Assembly: GCA_016081115.2 (NCBI GenBank)
Contig: CM071929.1
Coordinates: 4,092,001 to 4,156,000 of the forward strand
DNA: 64,000 nucleotides
From: Rehmannia glutinosa
Lineage: Eukaryota > Streptophyta > Magnoliopsida > Lamiales > Orobanchaceae
Direction of reading: 5' to 3'
Part shown: in pieces, positions 58,201-64,000 of the stretch
Numbering within the stretch: position 1 is the first letter of the stretch
Layout of the letters: each line of letters begins with the position of its first letter
Position numbers and translations under genes: made by a program
Notes under the pieces: model-generated
What the model was told of the DNA's origin: nothing
Databases searched by the model: none
The model's input: the letters and a program-made list of their open reading frames with translations, nothing else

Positions 58201-59975
58201 CAAGTTGTTGATTGGAATGATTTGCATGAAATGGTCACTGCAGCTTGCTACACACCTGATGGACAGGTGAGGAACCAATTACATATTTCTGAGAACCTAT
58301 TATTTGAATATTGTTAGTGCATCTTAGATGAAGATCCGTCTTAAGTCTTAACTTTATATGCCTTACAATGTTCTCAAAGACGTGTGTGTAAAATTTTGGC
58401 AGGGGGCGCTCGTTGGTACGTACAAGGGTAGTTGTCGCTTATACAACACATCAGGTAGGGAATGCTTGTTCTGTTAAGAAAGATAAGCTTTTATTGTCAA
58501 TTAAATTATTTACGCATGCTCTTGTTATTCCAGAAAATAAATTGTTGCAGAAAAGCCAGGTCAATCTGCAGAATAAGAAGAAGAAATCTCATCAGAAGAA
58601 AATAACTGGTTTTCAGGTAAATCAGTTCATTACCATTTTTTTATACATCAATCAATTTTGTCTTTTACACGGTTCTTATTATTCCGAAAGCCGGTCATAT
58701 TCTACTTATTCTTATAGTTGCTGATAGATTTTATTGCACAGTTTGCACCTGGAAGTACATCGGAAGTGCTCATTACATCTGCAGATTCCCGAATTCAATC
58801 ATAGATGGTGTTGACCTTGTTCACAAGTTCAAAGGTATGGATATGCACAGTAAAAAATTAAATTCTTTAATGAGATGATTGGGTTTGGTTAAGTTCTGTA
58901 GTTGTGATCATCAACTGTGAGCCTTGGTCTTATTGATAAAATCTACTTGCCTTGGTCTCTTATTTGATTGTTTAACTTTACTGATTCATTTAGTTTTTAT
59001 TAAAAAATTATATATATATATATATATTCCCGTCCTCCCTTTTTCGGCTGATGAATACAAAGAAAAATTACTTTCATTATTATTTGGATGTGAATATTTA
59101 ATATATAAAAATATAAAATTCATTAGAATAGTTTTACGTTGTTCCGTTCCTCGTTTGATCTATTTGTGGAGATCAAGTGTTTTAGTATGATTTTCTGAGT
59201 ATAGTACCTGAACTAGAAGTTTGCAGGGTGGCCTTGAGCCATCAATCTTTATTTGACCATTTATGGTTTTATAATTTACAAATTACAATATTGTGATTTG
59301 TGACAATTGAATTTGGTTCAAATACTTTAGAAAGTTCTGAAGTAATAAATTAGTGCTGAAACTTTGACAGGTTTTCGTAATACGAACAGCCAAATTTCAG
59401 CCTCCCTCAGTTCAAATGGAAACTACGCCATCTCTGCCAGTGAAGATTCATATGTTTATGTTTGGAGACACGAAGCTGAATCCCGACCGAACAGAAGTAA
59501 AGGTGTCACAGTGACTCAGTCCTACGAGTTTTTCCATTGTCAAGATGTATCCATGGCAATCCCTTGGCCGGGCCTGTCCAGCGCATCGGCCCTCCAAGAT
59601 ACTTCCGCTGGAGGACAAAACGGTAATTTTGACCGGTTTGAGAATGCCTTTACTGGGTATCATGATCATCCGACTACACCTGTTGGAGAAACTAGCGGCC
59701 GCGAAGGCTCACCTTTAGCATCTCGGTGCAGTAATAGCCCTCTCAATGGACCTCTATCTAGTGCAGCAAACAGATGCCTTTTTGATAAACTCACAGTAAC
59801 ATGGCCCGAGGAGAAACTTCTTTCGGCTACTAAGAAACACAGCCCTCGTGTTAGTGTGGACTTTTCGAATGGGTTATGTCAAAACAGGTCTGCCTGGGGT
59901 ATGGTTATAGTAACTGCAGGTCTTAGAGGAGAAATCAGAACTTTCCAGAATTTTGGATTGCCGGTGCGAATTTAG
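55233..59975 (+). CDS. WD40-repeat protein, plant WDR44-like, seven exons
   Basis: Exons: 55233-56825, 57388-57478, 58109-58266, 58403-58454, 58534-58616, 58742-58834 and 59371-59975, all with AG/GT borders and matching phases. The N-terminal 300 residues are acidic and Ser-rich. The block around 56050-56300 ('RQLTMDEFSSEMCVGTSPIV', 'ELMRRLNVE') and 'GKSVKELTALYKSQDIQAHN' then lead into WD repeats such as 'DKTVRLWDLSSKSCLKIFSH', 'DDRYFISGSLDAKVRIWSI' and 'NYAISASEDSYVYVWRH'. The C-terminus ends 'GLRGEIRTFQNFGLPVRI'. Plants have a small family of these proteins (the Arabidopsis At2g37670/At5g24320 group), likely scaffolds; function is not established here. Four single-base losses break the frame, at 56068, 56266-56270, 56610-56612 and 58797. 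Exon total 2675 plus 4 is 893 codons exactly, so the gene is probably intact in the organism. Confidence 0.9.
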
Positions 59976-60240
59976 GCAACAACGATAAATCTGTGATTAA
60001 GCGCGGACTGGAGTCCTAAACACCAGTTTTCAAAGTTTGTACAGATATTTGGACAGGTTGTATGATTTAGAGTGAAAGGGTGTGGGGTGGGAGCGAACGG
60101 AAGTGAAAAAGATGTTACGCCATTGAGTTTAGAAAACCGATTTATTTTCTATAATCGGGAAGTGTAGAGTTAAGAGCATTGTAATGTAAGCAGAATTCTT
60201 TATCGATTCATTCAATTTTATTTAGGAGTTGTATACGTAA
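59976..60240 (+). other. 3' UTR and downstream of the WD40 gene
   Basis: Non-coding sequence after the stop at 59973-59975. A T-rich 'tcaattttattta' stretch at about 60212-60224 could be part of a poly(A) signal. No canonical AATAAA seen close by. Confidence 0.5.
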
Positions 60241-60444
60241 CGTTTGGAGTGAAGCTGAAAATCGACGCCAAGTTCATTATACAGCCCAGTTTAAATGTAC
60301 TTTGTATATGATTGTGTTATTGACATTGTACGTTCACAAGACAAAAACAAGTTTAATTCTCATTATGATAGTTGGATCGGTTTTTTGTTTATTTGTTCCT
60401 TTAGCTTTTGCTTTTTAGGTGCTAAGGTTAGTCGAGGCTAAATA

Positions 60445-60760
60445 GATTGGCCAATTTTGAGATAGGTTAAGTTAAAAATTAAACATAAAATTTGGAATCT
60501 TTCGAAGAAAATGTAGATGCCAATCAAACCATGTGATGTAATATTGATTTCAATAGTAGAATCATGTCCAATTATTGTCAATTACCAAATTTCTCAATGT
60601 TTTCAGGAAAAAAGAATAATTAATTATACATACTGCGTGCATAATAATTAAATATTATAATTCTAAAATCATTAAATATAACCAATAACATAACTCATAA
60701 TATCAAATTATCAAAAGCATTACTGAAACATGACTGATTTGAGTCGAATAAATTGACTAT
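60445..60760. repeat. Dispersed repeat copy 2, uninterrupted
   Basis: Aligns with 8957-9138 plus 22976-23060 in the same order. It shows the pre-insertion arrangement of that locus. A short word 'gtgctaaggttagtcga' just upstream (60419) recurs at 62118. Confidence 0.7.
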
Positions 60761-60769
60761 TACTTTGGC

Positions 60770-61140
60770 TTCATGATTCAAAAAAACGAGAATATTTCGG
60801 ATCTCGTTTAGAATTTATTTCCTTGCACATTTCTCACTTTTCTTACCCTATCTGACAGTCATTGGATCTCGTTTAGTTTAGAATTTATTTCCTTGTGTTG
60901 TCAGAGACATTTCTTACTACACCTCTTAATATTAGATAGAAACTATTTAAAAGAGAGTTATTCGAGCATTACTTGAATTGTTTGCTCGTCGATAGATCGA
61001 GGGATGGGGATGGGGACAACATGATCTATCATTGATAGATCGAGGGATTGTGACAATATGGTGTATCATCAGTTTGATTATTTTCTCGAAACATATCTTC
61101 AAAAACATCAATTGGTGAAGATATATAATACACTATAGAC
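60770..61140. other. Intergenic with two short direct duplications
   Basis: 'ggatctcgtttagaattta' at about 60800 recurs, with a 5-bp insert, at about 60865. 'gatagatcgagggat' at 60991 recurs at 61034. No gene. Confidence 0.6.
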
Positions 61141-61387
61141 CATCCATCCGTGATATATAATTTTGTCTTGGGCCCCCCATTTTTTTTATAAAAAAAAAAT
61201 AGTTGAAATTTGTATGATTTTTCTTACTATAGACCATCCATCCGTGATATATAATTTTGTCCTGGACCCCCATTTTTAAAAAAAAATAGTCGAAATTTAT
61301 ATGAATTTTCTTTTAGTTTTTCATCTGGCCCACCCAAATTTTGTGTATCGGCCCATCCCATAATATTTCCTAGCTCCGTCACTGATT
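61141..61387. repeat. Dispersed repeat with internal tandem copy
   Basis: 'accatccatccgtgatatat' plus 'aattttgtc' occurs twice (about 61138 and 61233), 95 bp apart. The rest, ending '...cctagctccgtcactga', matches the left arm of the foldback repeat at 2521-2888. This 'cctagctccg.cactg' end is common in plant repeats. Confidence 0.65.
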
Positions 61388-62390
61388 AGGAGCATGATTA
61401 AGTTTGTTGTGTTTCTACATAGTCAAGGGAAATCATTATATGAATTAACTTTGGAAATTTAGTGGTGAAGAATGGTGTCTTAAAGTTTTGGAAAGTTAGA
61501 TTCGTGGATGTGACTGACCGCAGTAAATGAAACGATTTTCATCTTGTTGCTTCCATTGTGATTTATACTAAGAAAACTCCCTAATATATGGTTAAGATTT
61601 ATTTGATCAATAGCTTCAATTCATCTAATAGAATAGTCTAAAAAATCTACTAGAATTATTCTCTACAATTTTTATTCTCCAAAGTATCTAGATATTTTCT
61701 AAACACATTTCTAGAGAACTTTGTGAAAATGTGCTTCTTCAACTCTAATATTTAACAGATTCTTTTTTAATTTTATACTCAAAAACATTCTTTAAGTCTA
61801 ATATTATGTGTATCAAATCAAGTGTATTTCCAATATGTTTATTATATATTAATGATTTACATAAATAAATTATACTTGTGTATAAAGATTATATATGAGT
61901 GATTTGTATTAATATAAATATATATAATATTATTCTAATATTTTTTGAATACTCGAATTGAATATAATGATATTCATATTCGTATTAACATAATATATGA
62001 ATCAATAAATATTTTTATTTGAATTCGTATTATAATTTTTTGAATTCAAATGTTAATATATAAATTTAATACAGAATTGAATCAAAAAGATTTGATTCTT
62101 TTACACCCTTTTTCCAAGTGCTAAGGTTAGTCGATGTGATGTGTGTTAAAACCTATGGCAACCAGAAATGGGAAATTAATTGGATTGATTGAACGAAAGA
62201 ATGTAATGCTTTTAAAACATAAATCCATTGTTTTTTTGCAAAACCATCGTGTAATAATATGTTGGGTTAATTACAAAAAGAAAGAAAAAACACCTTGAGC
62301 TTCGGTCTAATTAAAAAAAAATGTTTAGCTATCTTTTAAAATTACATATACCCCCTTGAAATTTGTTTTTATTCTACAATCTAAATCCTA
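61388..62390. other. AT-rich intergenic stretch
   Basis: No gene. From about 62270 a low-complexity block ('aattacaaaaagaaag', 'ctatcttttaaaattacata') looks like the start of the repeat described next. Confidence 0.5.
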
Positions 62391-63185
62391 GGGTATTTGT
62401 TAAGTAATATAGAAACATTAAGGGGTGTCTATTTTATAAATTAAACCTCGAGTACGGATGACAAAATCCCGCGGCACCTTCCTGTTGGACTCGTTGGTAC
62501 CCAAAAAAAAAAAAAATGGACGGGGAATCTCCGATAATTTTGGGATGAGGATTTCCCGATTCTCTAGAACTGGTGATGAGACTGGGATGATATTTATATT
62601 CCCTGTCCAACCTTATCGCCGTCCCCATTTAGATAAAACGGGTAATCTTCATCCCTATTTTCTTTTATTAAAATAGGGATTTAATAATATATATTAATAT
62701 TAATATTAATTCTATTTATAATATTTTATTTTATTAATTTTAAAAACTAAACTCTTAAGTCTTTATAATTTTACTTGTTATCATTATTTATTTAAAAATT
62801 AGGATTTATGTTTTTTTATTTTATTTTTAATTAGTGGTTCAATTTATAGATTTATTATTAATAAATACAAAATGGAGAACCCGATTTCCTGCGGAGACCC
62901 GTTTCCCAAATGGGGATTCCCCATCCTCATCCACATACCCAAAATTGGGAATGATACGAGAATGGTATTTTAGATGAGATTCAGGATGGGGATGGTATGA
63001 TCAATACCAACCCCGTCCGTACCCATTGTCATCCCTACCCTGTAGATGGGGATACTGTATTTGTTGAGTAAATAGGGATCTTAGGGGTTGTCCTCATATT
63101 TGTTTATATTTTACAGATTAAACCTTCTAGATGAGATATTTGTCAAGTAAATAGAAACCTCAAGGAGTGTGCGTAATACCCAATG
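62391..63185. repeat. Tandem repeat split by a MITE
   Basis: A unit with 'gtatttgttaagtaa.atag', then 'aggggtgt.....tattttata.attaaacc', is present at 62391-62450, at 63057-63125 and partly at 63134-63175. The hAT-like MITE at 62453-63037 separates the first from the second. Confidence 0.6.
62453..63037. mobile_element. hAT-like MITE
   Basis: Ends are TACGGATGACAA and, inverted, TAGGGATGACAA, with further inverted similarity inside ('ggacggggaa'-type words on both sides) and an AT-rich core. Flanking 8-mers ACCTCGAG (62445-62452) and CCCTGTAG (63038-63045) match at five of eight positions, possibly an eroded 8-bp duplication. The ends resemble widespread plant hAT MITEs with a GGGATGACAATGGG start. 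No transposase. Confidence 0.6.
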
Positions 63186-63189
63186 TTGT

Positions 63190-63310
63190 AAAAAGTGTTA
63201 GACGTTAGTCGGGCGGAGAGGCAGACGCCTACGCCAGCCAAGCCTTGGTGGGGTTAGGCGGGGCTAATCGGACGTAGGCGGACAAGGATCCTAGTGTCTT
63301 GCCTGCGCGT
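63190..63310. repeat. GC-rich repeat of 'aggcgg'-type words
   Basis: About 120 bp rich in 'gtaggcgg', 'gttaggcgggg' and 'agacgcctacgcc' words, in both orientations, within AT-rich DNA. Similar blocks are scattered in plant genomes. No coding sense. Confidence 0.5.
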
Positions 63311-63408
63311 GTGAATTAATCGGGGCTGATTTAGATTTTTACAATGGTAATACCATAAAGGGTATTTAAAATTTTGAATGATATCTGTATTTATTTTTTG
63401 TAATTATA

Positions 63409-63648
63409 CTAAACCCAAGAAGTATATTTGTAATTTACTGAAAAAACATTCAAACTAAATTCAATAACAAGGCTTATCTTAATCTCAACACAAGATTTGG
63501 GCTGTGGCAGTAATTTTGTGGCAAAGAACTCAAAAACCAGACCCATAAAAGCCAGAGTGCTGCTGCCAAATTCTGGGAGAAATGGTCCAAACAATGAGCC
63601 CTCACCAAACATTATCTTTTGATTAATTTTCCCCATACTCAAGCCCAT
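63409..63648 (-). other. Short open frame of unknown meaning
   Basis: 79 codons starting MGLSMGKINQKIMFGEGSLF, with hydrophobic stretches ('FGSSTLAFMGLVFEFFATKL'). I do not recognise it. It lies 285 bp upstream of the POR start on the opposite strand. It may be chance or a remnant of a small membrane protein. Confidence 0.25.
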
Positions 63649-63710
63649 AACTCTGGGGACACTCTGTGCTTGCCTATATTAGAAAACAATAATAAATACA
63701 AATATCACTA

Positions 63711-63932
63711 GGAAATCCCAGCCACAAAATCTGATTGGTTTTCCAAGTCCATGTGGCATATACTTCCACAAAATATAATCTTATCCATGCTGGATTTTCA
63801 TATCCAAAACAGCACTCCATTTTAGTGTGTGTGTATATATATATAAGTATCTATTGCTACTTAGATTTGTGGCAAAAAAATATCTATCAAATAAGGTCTC
63901 TTTCTCATAAATAAACAAGAAGAAATCTTGAA
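63711..63932 (+). promoter_or_regulatory. Proximal promoter and leader of the POR gene
   Basis: A TATA run 'tatatatatataag' at about 63834-63847 lies about 90 bp before the ATG. Upstream are 'gattgg' (a reverse CCAAT box, about 63733) and, on the minus strand, GGATAAGATT (an I-box/GATA motif, 63777-63786). AAAATATCT, the evening element, is at 63877-63885. These motifs are common in light- and clock-regulated genes. Confidence 0.55.
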
Positions 63933-63986
63933 ATGGCTTTACAGGCTGCTACTCTGCTTCCTTCTGCATTTTTCATTCACAAAGAG
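63933..63986 (+). CDS. POR: NADPH:protochlorophyllide oxidoreductase, exon 1 (partial gene)
   Basis: The 18 codons MALQAATLLPSAFFIHKE are followed by a GT donor (63987, GTTTGA). The MALQAA-x-L-x-S/P-S-A-F-x-x-x-K-E start is that of plant POR transit peptides, and a first intron near this point is plausible for the family. POR reduces protochlorophyllide to chlorophyllide in light, using NADPH, in etioplasts and chloroplasts. The rest of the gene lies beyond the window, so the isoform (A, B or C) cannot be told and the call rests on the transit-peptide start only. Confidence 0.75.
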
Positions 63987-64000
63987 GTTTGATCTCACAT

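Overview
This is nuclear DNA from a flowering plant. It has spliceosomal introns with GT/AG borders, plant-type LTR retrotransposons, an AT-rich background, a plant WD40-repeat gene and the first exon of a chloroplast protochlorophyllide oxidoreductase gene. I favour a eudicot but cannot name the species. Only two ordinary genes are supported, both on the + strand in the last 9.3 kb; the rest is mostly a transposon graveyard.

Layout. 1-3.9 kb holds a Ty3/gypsy LTR with a broken integrase tail, a foldback repeat and a LINE-ORF1-like fragment. 3936-8817 is a compact, structurally complete Ty1/copia element (TSD AAATG) with broken reading frames. 9.1-23 kb is a nest: a LINE remnant (13/14 bp TSD) is split by a Ty3/gypsy element (9593-22316), itself split by a Sirevirus-like element that has gag and an accessory ORF but no pol (Sire-B, 13326-21012). 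23-26.5 kb is AT-rich and contains a tRNA-type SINE with a perfect 11-bp TSD. 26530-47733 is a minus-strand Sirevirus-like element (Sire-C, TSD ATTAT) that has lost its integrase core and reverse transcriptase. It is split near its 3' end by a 14-kb minus-strand Sirevirus-like element with an envelope-like region after pol (Sire-D, 27495-41533). 47.7-54.7 kb is AT-rich, with an LTR-like block and a Mutator-type foldback element (10-bp TSD). 54.8-60.2 kb holds an orphan acyl-CoA synthetase exon and the seven-exon WD40 gene. 60.2-63.9 kb carries dispersed repeats and a hAT-like MITE. The POR gene starts at 63933 and runs off the window.

Most notable. The LTRs of Sire-B contain a row of six short hairpins with near-constant GTGGT-type loops and different stems that stay self-complementary, a pattern expected of a selected RNA or DNA structure. 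All three Sirevirus-type elements carry an extra ORF behind its own pyrimidine-rich leader.

Caution on data quality. The WD40 gene has four frame breaks, each explained by one missing base in a homopolymer; adding four bases makes the exon total an exact multiple of three (893 codons). Differences between LTR pairs are also clustered and indel-like. Part of the apparent decay in this window may be consensus error.
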